A DNA stretch of 16,419 nucleotides from JANQLU01 sp964434955 (GTDB lineage: Bacteria; Planctomycetota; Planctomycetia; Pirellulales; Pirellulaceae): assembly GCA_964434955.1 (NCBI GenBank), contig CAYSXI010000120.1:1-16419 (forward strand), in the 5' to 3' direction. Numbering within the stretch: the stretch's first letter is position 1; each line of letters starts with the position of its first letter. Below the pieces are notes generated by a model that saw only the letters and a program-made list of their open reading frames with translations, did not search any database and was not told the DNA's origin. Both the position numbers and the translations under genes were made by a program. Shown here piece by piece: positions 1 to 7,469 of the stretch.

Positions 1-237
1 GAATCTGCAAAAACCCAAAATGAATCCACCGGAAATTTTTTCCTCCTCACCGGGAACTCTCTTCCGAGTGAAGCACAAAAAGGGCTGCCAGATCGAATCC
101 AACCTTCAATTACGCTTGCCTGAATAAATTCTGTGACCGGAATAACCGATACTATCGTTAAACCTCGACATCCGGATCCGAGGACCGTGGGACAGCGCAC
201 GGGGCAGGAACATTCGCTGTGCCATTCAAGGCGATTT
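1..237. other. Left-edge leader region, no confident gene
   Basis: This stretch precedes the favoured start of the TolC-like gene. Two plus frames are open from the left edge and stop at 121-123 and 125-127, so either could be the tail of a gene lying outside the window; neither translation is recognisable and both being open argues for chance. On the minus strand a purine-rich GAGGAGG lies near position 45, but the nearest downstream GTG is about 12 bases away and the frame leaves the window. No convincing -35/-10 pair or terminator was found. A GGGGCAG heptamer lies at 201-207. Confidence 0.4.
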
Positions 238-2340
238 ATGCGAATCGGTTACTCAAAAACCGCATCGATTATTCCAGCAAGACGATGGCTGTCTGGAATC
301 GCGCTCGTTTCGTGGCTATTTGCCAACCTCTTGGTCGCGCAAGCAAGCGCTCAAAACCTGCGGCCAATCAAAAGAACCATTACGGATTCGAATGTCCGTC
401 AATCCACAAATCAAACGACTCCCCTGGTTCCAATCATCCGCCCCGTGCAAAGTCGCCAACAACCCGTTCAGAGACAGGGATCACTCCGTCGGTTTCCCGT
501 TAATCAAACTCAACCGCATGCGTTTGTGCCCGTCGTTCAAGGCGTGACATTTCGAGACGGCGCTCAAGATCAACCGGCACCCCATCCCCACTCGCTCGCT
601 ACGATTGATCAACTCGGAGCCCAACACCTTCGGGCGGTTGTTTATGAACAGGAAGTTTTTCGCCAAGCACCGCCCACCGTACAAAGGTTTCATCAATCGG
701 CCCACTGGGAATTGGATTTGAATGAAGCCATCCGAATCGCGTTGATTAACAATCGTGACATCGCAATTTTCGGTTACGAACCGGATCACGCTTATAACAA
801 CATCAACTTTGCCACCTACCGATTTGACACCCAATTCGAAGCAAACCAACATTGGTCGGTTTCCCAGGCCAGGTTAGAAAACAACATTGACGTCTTCGGC
901 ACAGGTGCCACGTTCCAGCGAACGGAGCGTTACGCGGAACGGACCGGAAGACCCGACCAACTGGCCATCACGCAAAACTTAAAAAGCGGAGGCAACGTCC
1001 GCCTAAGTTTGAGCACGGGTTACCAGCGCGCGATTCCTGCAGGTGCATTCAATACACTTAATCCAACATGGCGCACATCGACGACGCTGCAATTCAATCA
1101 GCCTCTTGGCCAGGGTAGCGGGCGTCGAATCGTCCTAATGCCTTTTCAAATCGCCAAGGCCACCAAGGTTATGTCGGATATCTCTTTTGAATCCCGAATC
1201 AACAAGCTGGTCCGCGACGTCGAGTTCGCCTATTGGAACATGTGGTTTTCGCGGCAAAACCTCGAGGTCCGTCGAAAAGAACTTGAAAAGGCCCGCAAGG
1301 TCTATCAAAAAGAACTTGAAAAGTTGGCCGTGGGAGAGTCATCTCGCCCGGCGGTGGGCGAAGCCAAACTTGCGTATTACTATTCCGTGGACAATTACCA
1401 GGCGCGGAAGGGGGAACTCCTGGAAGATGAACGATCCTTCCGGGCCCTCCTTGGAATTCAGGGTTTCGATGATCGCCGAATCTTCGTGAAAAGCCCTGCG
1501 GTCTTCCCCGACCTTCAAGTCGATTGGAAGTCCTCGCTTGCGACCATGCTTACGCTCCGCCCGGAAATCAAAGAGAGCGAATACTCATCGAAAATTTCGA
1601 AGATGAGATACATCCAGGCCAGGGACTTTTGCCGGCCGGACATCAATTTCGAGGCGAGGCTCTCCAAAAATGGCCTAGCCGAAAGACTCGATGATTCGGT
1701 TTCCCGGATGGTCGACGATCCCGACTATTCTTGGCTGGTCGGTTTCTCCATGAATGGAACCGCGGCTCGGACCCGTGAAAAGGCCGAAGCACGTCGCGCC
1801 TACATCAATTATCAACAAGCGTTGGCGCGGGAACGAAAGACCGTGCACGATTCGACACATCGGCTGCAAAATTCCTACACAAAACTGTTTCAGCGAATGG
1901 AGAAGATTCGGGTGACGAAAGGCCTTCGCGAAGCAGCGGCAGAAAGACTCGCAGCCTACACCGAGCAATACGACCTTGGAGAATTATCCATCGAACTGTT
2001 TTTGCGTGCCCAAGCCGACAACGCGGACATGGTTCTTCGAGAATTGCGTGCCAAGGTCGAACTGATGCAAGCGGTTACTGATTTTGAGTACGTTCGAGGA
2101 ACACTGCTGCAGTCACGAAGCATCGAATTTGGGGACCACGCGCCGCAATTGACGCCGGCAACGAACCGGGAAAGCGACCTCTTGCAAGCTCCCAGGTCCC
2201 GGCGGGCTCCCAATGCCCCGCGGCAACCGGATTTTGAGGATCTGATCAAAGACCTGCCATCTTCCCTGAAAGAAGAACTCCGGAAACCTTTCGATCCGCG
2301 AATTGAAGTCGACCGCTCAAAATTGAAATCTCCGCGCTAA
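238..2340 (+). CDS. TolC-family outer-membrane efflux/export channel protein
   Basis: Probably an outer-membrane channel that carries substrate from a periplasmic exporter to the outside; the substrate cannot be told from sequence. The frame is open from a GTG at 133, but the ATG at 238 is preferred because it directly opens a signal peptide: basic start, RRW, hydrophobic stretch, and a cleavage-like VAQASA/Q site near residue 38. This gives 700 residues, longer than E. coli TolC. Residues 39-155 are Gln/Pro-rich and unstructured-looking. The channel domain starts near residue 157 (WELDLNEAIRIALINNRDI) and shows the two-fold family repeat, with long amphipathic helices at about 307-405 and 510-620 and beta-strand-like segments between. 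The last 70 residues are Pro/Arg-rich. A 151-base gap separates it from the sugar-transferase operon, so it may be its own unit. Family assignment is firm; start and substrate are not. Confidence 0.85.
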   Translation: MRIGYSKTASIIPARRWLSGIALVSWLFANLLVAQASAQNLRPIKRTITDSNVRQSTNQTTPLVPIIRPVQSRQQPVQRQGSLRRFPVNQTQPHAFVPVVQGVTFRDGAQDQPAPHPHSLATIDQLGAQHLRAVVYEQEVFRQAPPTVQRFHQSAHWELDLNEAIRIALINNRDIAIFGYEPDHAYNNINFATYRFDTQFEANQHWSVSQARLENNIDVFGTGATFQRTERYAERTGRPDQLAITQNLKSGGNVRLSLSTGYQRAIPAGAFNTLNPTWRTSTTLQFNQPLGQGSGRRIVLMPFQIAKATKVMSDISFESRINKLVRDVEFAYWNMWFSRQNLEVRRKELEKARKVYQKELEKLAVGESSRPAVGEAKLAYYYSVDNYQARKGELLEDERSFRALLGIQGFDDRRIFVKSPAVFPDLQVDWKSSLATMLTLRPEIKESEYSSKISKMRYIQARDFCRPDINFEARLSKNGLAERLDDSVSRMVDDPDYSWLVGFSMNGTAARTREKAEARRAYINYQQALARERKTVHDSTHRLQNSYTKLFQRMEKIRVTKGLREAAAERLAAYTEQYDLGELSIELFLRAQADNADMVLRELRAKVELMQAVTDFEYVRGTLLQSRSIEFGDHAPQLTPATNRESDLLQAPRSRRAPNAPRQPDFEDLIKDLPSSLKEELRKPFDPRIEVDRSKLKSPR

Positions 2341-2491
2341 TCGGTTTCACCACCACAATCGCGCCATCTACCGCAAATCAAATTGCTGAATTCTATTCGC
2401 AGCCCTCTAACCGTGTTTTATCTTTTGGCGTAATCACCCGCATTGCCAACGTGGCAATGCGCTCCGCAGGGCAGATAACGCGGAATCCATC
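2341..2491 (+). promoter_or_regulatory. Intergenic region, weak promoter candidate before the polysaccharide operon
   Basis: This gap precedes eight tightly spaced plus-strand genes, so a promoter is expected here. The best sigma70-like candidate is TTGCTG (2383-2388), a 17-base spacer and TCTAAC (2406-2411); it matches consensus at only 3/6 and 4/6 positions. If real, transcription would begin near 2418 and the hairpin at 2439-2461 would lie in the 5' untranslated leader. No T-run follows the TolC-like stop, so no intrinsic terminator for that gene is visible. Confidence 0.25.
2439..2461 (+). repeat. Perfect 10-bp hairpin upstream of the sugar transferase gene
   Basis: CGCATTGCCA and TGGCAATGCG are exact reverse complements separated by ACG. 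The repeat ends 30 bases before the ATG at 2492. No T-run follows, so it is not a standard intrinsic terminator. It could be a dyad operator or a leader-RNA hairpin affecting translation or mRNA stability. Confidence 0.75.
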
Positions 2492-3253
2492 ATGGGGCAG
2501 CAAACATCTTCAACGATGTCACAGTCGTCGCGCGCCAAGCTCGTTGACGAATTGTACCGGCGATATGTCACCGACGCACAAGGCACGGCCAGTGTCCGCC
2601 GTAAGCTTCGCTACTGGCGAAAACACTACATGTGGCAACTGTTCGTTCGCGGTACGCGACTGCTCAAACGTGCGATCGACATTTTCGGTTCACTGACCAT
2701 TCTGACGCTCGGGCTTCCCTTTTTCATTGTCCTGGCATTCCTAATCAAGTTGACCGACGGCGGACCGATTCTGTTCTGGCAAACGCGAGTCGGATTTCGA
2801 GGCCGGGAGTTTCCATTTCCCAAGTTCCGTTCCATGTGTGTCAACGCCGAAGAACTCAAGGCCAGGCTTATGGAAGATAACGACCACGCGGACAGCATCA
2901 CGTTCAAGATGAAAAGGGACCCCCGAATCACCTGGATCGGACGGTTCATTCGCAAAGCGAGCATTGACGAGCTGCCACAACTTTGGTGCGTGCTCAAAGG
3001 CGAGATGTCGCTGGTTGGCCCACGCCCGCCGGTTCCCATTGAAGTCGAGCAATACACCCTGGCAGATCGGCGACGACTCGAAGCCATCCCCGGTCTTACC
3101 TGCATCTGGCAAGTCAAAGGGCGAGGAGACATTCCATTTGATGAGCAAGTTGAACTCGACGTCCAATACATTGAAAGCCAAAGTTTCTGGCTCGACCTAA
3201 AACTTCTCTTCATGACCATTCCCGCCGTGCTGTTCGGCAAGGGTGCCTATTGA
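2492..3253 (+). CDS. Undecaprenyl-phosphate sugar phosphotransferase (monotopic phosphoglycosyl transferase)
   Basis: A 253-residue member of the bacterial sugar transferase family (PF02397), which moves a sugar phosphate from a nucleotide sugar to the polyprenyl phosphate carrier and so starts assembly of a repeat unit on the inner face of the cytoplasmic membrane. Residues 64-88 form the single re-entrant membrane helix. Family motifs follow in order: KFRSM (111-115), the catalytic Asp159-Glu160 in IDELPQLW, KGEMSLVGPRPP (169-180), PGLTCIWQVKGR (200-211) and the SFWLDLKLL tail (231-239). The first 55 residues are a polar extension beyond the minimal PglC-like core; there is no WbaP-like N-terminal membrane bundle. 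Its stop lies 29 bases before the favoured start of the next gene. The sugar used cannot be read from sequence. The ATG at 2492 has only a weak ribosome binding site; an in-frame ATG at 2516 is an alternative. Confidence 0.93.
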   Translation: MGQQTSSTMSQSSRAKLVDELYRRYVTDAQGTASVRRKLRYWRKHYMWQLFVRGTRLLKRAIDIFGSLTILTLGLPFFIVLAFLIKLTDGGPILFWQTRVGFRGREFPFPKFRSMCVNAEELKARLMEDNDHADSITFKMKRDPRITWIGRFIRKASIDELPQLWCVLKGEMSLVGPRPPVPIEVEQYTLADRRRLEAIPGLTCIWQVKGRGDIPFDEQVELDVQYIESQSFWLDLKLLFMTIPAVLFGKGAY

Positions 3254-3282
3254 ATTGGCCAACAGACAAGGGCAGCAAAAAC

Positions 3283-4866
3283 ATGGAAATCAAAACCCGC
3301 GCCGTCGTCTTTGCGACACGCTTCGACAGTTCGTTTTCCAACGGCCGTTGTGGCGGGCTGACGCCACTCATCGACCGCCCCTTTTTGCAACATGTGATTG
3401 AATGCCTGATTGAACGTGGCATCAAGTCGATTGACTTGATCGTTCATGACCAAGCCGCCGAAATTGAATCCTACTTTGAGAATGGTGTCCGCTGGGGTGG
3501 AGATTTCCGCTACCACCTCGTCCTCGATCCCGAACGGCCTTACCGCTCCTTGAAACGACTTAAACTCGGTGCACACGAACAACTCCTGCTTGTTCACGGC
3601 GACAAACTCAACCCCGAAGGCTGGCAAGAAGCGATCGAAACGTCCTCGACTTCTGGATCACCAACGCTATTCCTTGAGCCTTTGGAGTCCTCCACCAGCG
3701 AAACGGACCGATGGACCGGAGCCGCGCTCCTTTCTTCAACCTTTCTCAGATCAGAAACGTTGCAAAATGGCTTCGAAAACTTTGCCGAAACTTTAGTTGA
3801 AGAAGCACTGAAAAACGGCCACCTGGTATCCGTCCGGAAACCCTTGTCCGCATGCACGTTTGGCGAACTTGTGGCATCGCAGGGTCGCGTTTTGTCCGGG
3901 GAATTCCCCGATCTGTTGCGTTCAAAAACACAAGCCGAACCGGGAATCTGGATTGGACGCAACGTGTATATCCATCCATCCATTCAAATCGAAGCTCCGG
4001 TATTCATTGGGAACAATGTCGAAATCAACGCGGACGTAAGGCTTGGCCCAAACGCAGTCATTTCCGATGGGACGTTGCTCAACCCCCATTGCGAGATCAA
4101 GCGGTCATTTATTGCAAAGGACAGCCTGGTCGGGGAAGGCCTGGATGTGGACCATTGCGTTCTCGACCGTCATCGACTTTACCATATCGACCACGACGTT
4201 TCCGTTTCCGTGCATGACGAATTGTTGATGGGAACCACGAAGATTGCCATGCCGGGAGCTCGGGCGATTCGACGGATTTTTAGTCGCTTGATCGCGATCC
4301 TGTTTCTGATTGCATTCGCTCCTTTGATGGTCGCTACTTTCCTGATCCAAAAGATGAGGTATGGAAATGCCGTTGAAGTTCAGGAATCATTGAAGCTGCC
4401 GCATGATGGCGAGCCCCATTCCGCAAAAACTTTCCGGCTCTACCGCTTTGCCAACAAACCGGGCGGCGGAAACCTCAAACATTTCTTCTGCGAATTCCTA
4501 CCGGGCCTGATCAACATCGCCAAGGGCGACATTGGCTGGGTCGGCGTCGTTGCCATCACCAGATCGGAACTAAATGCGATGCCGGAAGAATGGCGGACAT
4601 CCTTTCTCGATAGCGAATGCGGCTTGATCAATGAGTCAACGGTTCTTTACGGTCGCGGCGGCAACCGGGAGGAAATTCTTTCCGCGGAGATCTATTACGT
4701 GGTAACGGTCAATTCTTTCTGGGCCAGACTGAAAAGAATTCTCTCTTATTTCGCGAGTGTCGTATTCGGACCGCGCGCACGAAGCGATTCCAAAATCTCC
4801 TTGCCCGACTTCAATCCAAAAGCAATGTTTCCATACAGCGATGCGAAGCAAATCAACGGCAACTAG
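3283..4866 (+). CDS. Three-part protein: degenerate nucleotidyltransferase, hexapeptide helix, degenerate sugar transferase
   Basis: This 527-residue protein joins three modules found in surface-sugar enzymes, at least two without their catalytic residues. Residues 6-200 resemble a nucleotidyltransferase fold (hydrophobic first strand, PFLQHVIECLIERGI, LLLVHGD), but the GxGTR nucleotide loop and the PK lysine are absent. Residues 221-300 are hexapeptide repeats typical of a left-handed beta helix (IHPSIQIEAPVFIGNNVEI). Residues 328-356 are a membrane helix, and 380-500 follow the phosphoglycosyl transferase pattern (FRLYRFANKPGGG, LPGLINIAKGDIGWVG, NSFWARLKRIL). Aligned to the gene before, the catalytic Asp-Glu is Glu404-Phe405 and the GPRPP motif is lost. 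A TTG at 3250 overlaps the previous stop; the ATG at 3283, preceded by AGGG, is preferred. It may scaffold or regulate the active transferase upstream. Module assignment is good; function is inferred. Confidence 0.8.
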   Translation: MEIKTRAVVFATRFDSSFSNGRCGGLTPLIDRPFLQHVIECLIERGIKSIDLIVHDQAAEIESYFENGVRWGGDFRYHLVLDPERPYRSLKRLKLGAHEQLLLVHGDKLNPEGWQEAIETSSTSGSPTLFLEPLESSTSETDRWTGAALLSSTFLRSETLQNGFENFAETLVEEALKNGHLVSVRKPLSACTFGELVASQGRVLSGEFPDLLRSKTQAEPGIWIGRNVYIHPSIQIEAPVFIGNNVEINADVRLGPNAVISDGTLLNPHCEIKRSFIAKDSLVGEGLDVDHCVLDRHRLYHIDHDVSVSVHDELLMGTTKIAMPGARAIRRIFSRLIAILFLIAFAPLMVATFLIQKMRYGNAVEVQESLKLPHDGEPHSAKTFRLYRFANKPGGGNLKHFFCEFLPGLINIAKGDIGWVGVVAITRSELNAMPEEWRTSFLDSECGLINESTVLYGRGGNREEILSAEIYYVVTVNSFWARLKRILSYFASVVFGPRARSDSKISLPDFNPKAMFPYSDAKQINGN

Positions 4867-4895
4867 TCGACTTCGCATTGAAACAGGGGCAGATC

Positions 4896-5333
4896 ATGAC
4901 TTCACAAACGAAACCGGCGAATCAGCGCGCGATCGACTTCCAAAGCGATCTCGCTGAGCTTGCCAAGCTTCGCGAATTCTGCTCAGACGTTTTCTCGCTT
5001 GCCTGCCCCAACCGGGACGTCCGCGAAGACGACAAGTTCATCAATGTTCAGCTCGCGCTCAACGAAGCCTGCGCGAACGTCATGGAGCACGGGTACGATT
5101 TTGTGCCAGAACAGCCCATACGTTGTGTTGCTTCCTGGGACGACAAACAACTTTGCTTCCACATCGAACACGAAGGCAAGGCTTTCGTGGAACCGGAACA
5201 AATCGCACAAATTGACCGGCCGCTCGAGGGCGGAATGGGTCTGTTTCTAATTCAACAATGTGTTGATCAGGTTCAATATTGTCAGACCGACTCCGGCCGA
5301 CAATGTATCCGACTATTTATCACCATTCCGTGA
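4896..5333 (+). CDS. RsbW/SpoIIAB-like anti-sigma factor serine kinase (HATPase_c_2)
   Basis: A 145-residue GHKL-fold protein of the anti-sigma/serine kinase group. Such proteins bind a sigma factor or other target and phosphorylate a STAS partner. The N box is clear (LNEACANVMEHGY, with Glu57, Asn61, His65), and the late glycine box is GGMGLFLIQQC (112-122). In the G1 box, where the family normally has Asp-x-Gly, the sequence is IEHEGKAF, with His92 in place of Asp. The ATG at 4896 is chosen because AGGGG lies six bases upstream; a TTG at 4878 is in frame but lacks a site. Nine bases separate its stop from the STAS gene, so the two are almost surely co-translated and interact. The gene order, kinase then STAS, is opposite to spoIIAA-spoIIAB. 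No sigma factor is in the window, so the target is unknown. Confidence 0.9.
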   Translation: MTSQTKPANQRAIDFQSDLAELAKLREFCSDVFSLACPNRDVREDDKFINVQLALNEACANVMEHGYDFVPEQPIRCVASWDDKQLCFHIEHEGKAFVEPEQIAQIDRPLEGGMGLFLIQQCVDQVQYCQTDSGRQCIRLFITIP

Positions 5334-5342
5334 GGGGAAAAA

Positions 5343-5672
5343 ATGGAAAGCACGATTGAAACAATCGACAACATGATCGTCATGACCGTCCAGTACGAAG
5401 CTCTGGACGCGAAGTCGTCAAAAGACTTCCGCGACGAATTCCAACAGGCATCGGAACACGGGAATCAGATTCTCGTTGACCTGAGCAACGTCGAGTTCGT
5501 CGACAGCGCCGGACTTGGTGCGATGGTCGCTTCGCTGAAACGCCTCCGAGCGAACGGTGGCGACATGAGAATTTGTGGCGTTCACAAACCGGTTCGCGCA
5601 CTGTTCGAACTCGTTCGCATGCATCGCTTGGTCGAAATTTACAACGACCGAGAAGAAGCTCTCTCTAGCTAA
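5343..5672 (+). CDS. STAS-domain anti-sigma factor antagonist (SpoIIAA/RsbV-like)
   Basis: A 109-residue single STAS domain, the usual size for SpoIIAA/RsbV proteins. In this family the unphosphorylated form captures the anti-sigma kinase, and phosphorylation of one serine releases it. The phosphosite signature is intact in FVDSAGLGAMV, with Ser55 after Asp54. The N-terminal strands (IVMTVQYEALDAKSSKDF) and the C-terminal helix (KPVRALFELVRMHRLVEIY) also fit. A strong GAGGGG site lies just before the ATG. It follows the RsbW-like gene by nine bases and should be its partner. The phosphatase that would reset Ser55 (PP2C type) is not in this window. The setting within a polysaccharide operon recalls SypA, the STAS regulator of symbiosis polysaccharide in Vibrio fischeri, although orthology is not implied. 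Confidence 0.95.
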   Translation: MESTIETIDNMIVMTVQYEALDAKSSKDFRDEFQQASEHGNQILVDLSNVEFVDSAGLGAMVASLKRLRANGGDMRICGVHKPVRALFELVRMHRLVEIYNDREEALSS

Positions 5673-5706
5673 ACCACCGAATTTTTCCTCTTACTCACGT
5701 TAAGGC

Positions 5707-6171
5707 ATGAGCAACGACTCTACAAATCGGCAGAAAAAGCAGTGCCTCCGGCGTCAACTTTTTGTGGCACCGAAGGCGCAAGGCCGAATCGTGTCTCGGG
5801 CAATGCTCTACTGCGTTGTATCAACGACCTTGGCCGCAACGCTGTTTGTGCTTGGAACGACCTTCCTGACACGATTTCCAGTTGTCGCGGTTTACGCGTT
5901 GGTCGTAATCGGAACTCTCGGTGTTTGCCTACCTTGGGCAATGCATGACTCCGCTCGCGCCAGCAACCGACTGATCGGACCCTTTATTCGAGCTCAGGGT
6001 GTCATTCGCAGAATTGCCAATCGAGAAAAGGTCCCTCATGTCAAAGTTCGAGAAGGCGAGGACTGGAGCGATTGGTTTCATGATTTCAATGTCATGATCA
6101 AACGAATCAATCCAGCAGATGTGAAACCACGCCATCGGAAAACCCAAACGACTTCCGGGGAAAAATCATGA
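5707..6171 (+). CDS. Two-helix membrane protein with HAMP-like tail, no output domain
   Basis: A 154-residue protein without a firm family name. Residues 1-28 are basic and cytoplasmic-looking; 31-52 and 57-78 are two membrane helices joined by a very short loop; 79-135 resemble a HAMP linker: SNRLIGPFIRAQGVIRRIA, a connector with hydrophobic positions, then an acidic turn EGEDWSDWFHDFNVMIKRI that matches the DE-l--L...FN-M pattern of HAMP second helices. The last 18 residues are a charged tail. No kinase, cyclase, methyl-accepting or PP2C domain follows. It sits 34 bases after the STAS gene and overlaps the next gene by four bases (ATGA). The context suggests a membrane input for the RsbW/STAS pair, but that is inference; it could equally serve the metallophosphoesterase to which it is coupled. 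Confidence 0.75.
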   Translation: MSNDSTNRQKKQCLRRQLFVAPKAQGRIVSRAMLYCVVSTTLAATLFVLGTTFLTRFPVVAVYALVVIGTLGVCLPWAMHDSARASNRLIGPFIRAQGVIRRIANREKVPHVKVREGEDWSDWFHDFNVMIKRINPADVKPRHRKTQTTSGEKS

Positions 6172-7454
6172 ACCTCGCGATTTCGTTGCTTACGATTCCC
6201 CTGGCCGTGATCGGTCACATGGCACTCTGGATTTCGCTCTGGAATCGAGTTCAAAGCACGTCCATGCCGATCTGGCTGATCGAATCACTTTCGTCCATCT
6301 TCAAAGTGGCCTGCGCCGCCTTGCCTCCGATACTGCTTGCCGGGATTTTTATCGCGGGCCTGCAAAGTCCCTTTGGAATCGCCTGCGTTACCTACGGATT
6401 TGTGACATGTGTCATTGCAACCGTTGGAGTACCGACGGCCATTTCCCGACGCAGGAATCGGTCCGTCAAAACAAAATTAAAAAGCTGCACTTCCAAGATC
6501 GAAACCATTTCATCCTGGCGAGAGCAAAGTGCCGAAGACGCGGGCATTCGAAATCGGTTTTTCCTTTCGCTTTCGATCAATCAAGCCGTTGAAATCGACG
6601 AAAACTGCAAAGAGGTGGAAGTGCCTCGATTGAGCCCAAAACTGGACGGCTTAAAAATCGCACACATAAGTGACCTTCATTTCACGGGGCAGATTTGCCG
6701 CTCGTTTTTCGATCGCGCCATTGACCTGGTCAACGAGATGGACGCAGATCTCGTTGCAATCACCGGCGACATCGTCGACAAACCCGAATACATCAACTGG
6801 ATACCAGGAACGCTTGGTCGTCTGCGTTCACGCTACGGTAATTTTGTTGTCCTGGGAAATCATGATCTCAAGAACAACCTGCCTCAGCTGCGGCTGGCAT
6901 TGGCTGAAAATGGATTGAATTGTCTTGGTGGCCGCAAAGAACAAATCAATGTCCGCGGACAGGAAGTCCTTTTGGCAGGAAACGAACTCCCCTGGATTCC
7001 GCCCTCCGCCGATATGGAAGACTGTCCGTCCCGGGAAGACCTTGATCATTTGCGAATTTTGCTTTCCCATTCACCCGACCAAATCGATTGGGCCCGCCGA
7101 TACGATTTCGATCTGATGTTGGCCGGCCACACGCACGGCGGCCAGTTCTGCTTGCCCTTTTACGGACCGGTAGTCTGCCCGAGTCGCCTCCCACTCGATT
7201 TTGCCAGTGGAACAATTTACGAAGAACCGACCGTCTTGCATGTGAGTCGCGGACTGAGCGCCGAAATTCCGCTTCGCATCAACTGCCGACCGGAAATCAC
7301 TCAATTGGTACTACGCTGCCCTGTCGAGAACCTCACCAACGACGAACAAAAGAATGAGCGCCCACTTACCAAGCCGTTGACGCTGCCAACGACGACAACA
7401 AGCGAAGGGATTTCATTTGAGCTCACTCCTCCCGTCGGTAGCGGCAAAAACTAG
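6168..7454 (+). CDS. Membrane-anchored metallophosphoesterase (YkuE/YaeI-like)
   Basis: A 428-residue protein with a calcineurin-like two-metal phosphoesterase domain behind a membrane anchor. Hydrophobic segments lie at about 2-24, 44-64 and 68-92, followed by a basic and then polar linker. The catalytic domain (163-385) has every metal motif: SDLHF (Asp169, His171), GDIVD (Asp201), GNHD (Asn231, His232), SHSPD (His301) and GHTHGG (His321, His323). This pattern fits YkuE/YaeI-like enzymes. The substrate is unknown; in a polysaccharide operon a lipid-linked pyrophosphate or a nucleotide-sugar product is possible, but nothing in the sequence proves this. The Pro/Thr-rich tail (398-428) lies outside the domain. 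Its ATG overlaps the previous stop by four bases, indicating translational coupling with the HAMP-like protein, and the next gene follows after 15 bases. Confidence 0.9.
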   Translation: MNLAISLLTIPLAVIGHMALWISLWNRVQSTSMPIWLIESLSSIFKVACAALPPILLAGIFIAGLQSPFGIACVTYGFVTCVIATVGVPTAISRRRNRSVKTKLKSCTSKIETISSWREQSAEDAGIRNRFFLSLSINQAVEIDENCKEVEVPRLSPKLDGLKIAHISDLHFTGQICRSFFDRAIDLVNEMDADLVAITGDIVDKPEYINWIPGTLGRLRSRYGNFVVLGNHDLKNNLPQLRLALAENGLNCLGGRKEQINVRGQEVLLAGNELPWIPPSADMEDCPSREDLDHLRILLSHSPDQIDWARRYDFDLMLAGHTHGGQFCLPFYGPVVCPSRLPLDFASGTIYEEPTVLHVSRGLSAEIPLRINCRPEITQLVLRCPVENLTNDEQKNERPLTKPLTLPTTTTSEGISFELTPPVGSGKN

Positions 7455-7469
7455 CCACGGACTTTTACC

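Noticed and set aside
133..237. GTG at 133 as start of the TolC-like gene
   Set aside because: It would bury the signal peptide behind 35 polar residues; the ATG at 238 places it at the N terminus.
2626..3240. 204-residue minus-strand open frame
   Set aside because: It is antisense to the well-conserved sugar transferase and its translation is Ser/Arg-rich with no family features.
3255..3262. Short palindrome TTGGCCAA after the sugar transferase stop
   Set aside because: Eight-base palindromes are common by chance and it lies in a short co-transcribed gap.
3250..3282. TTG at 3250 as start of the three-part protein
   Set aside because: The ATG at 3283 has an upstream AGGG and begins right before the first beta strand; the 11 extra residues add nothing recognisable.
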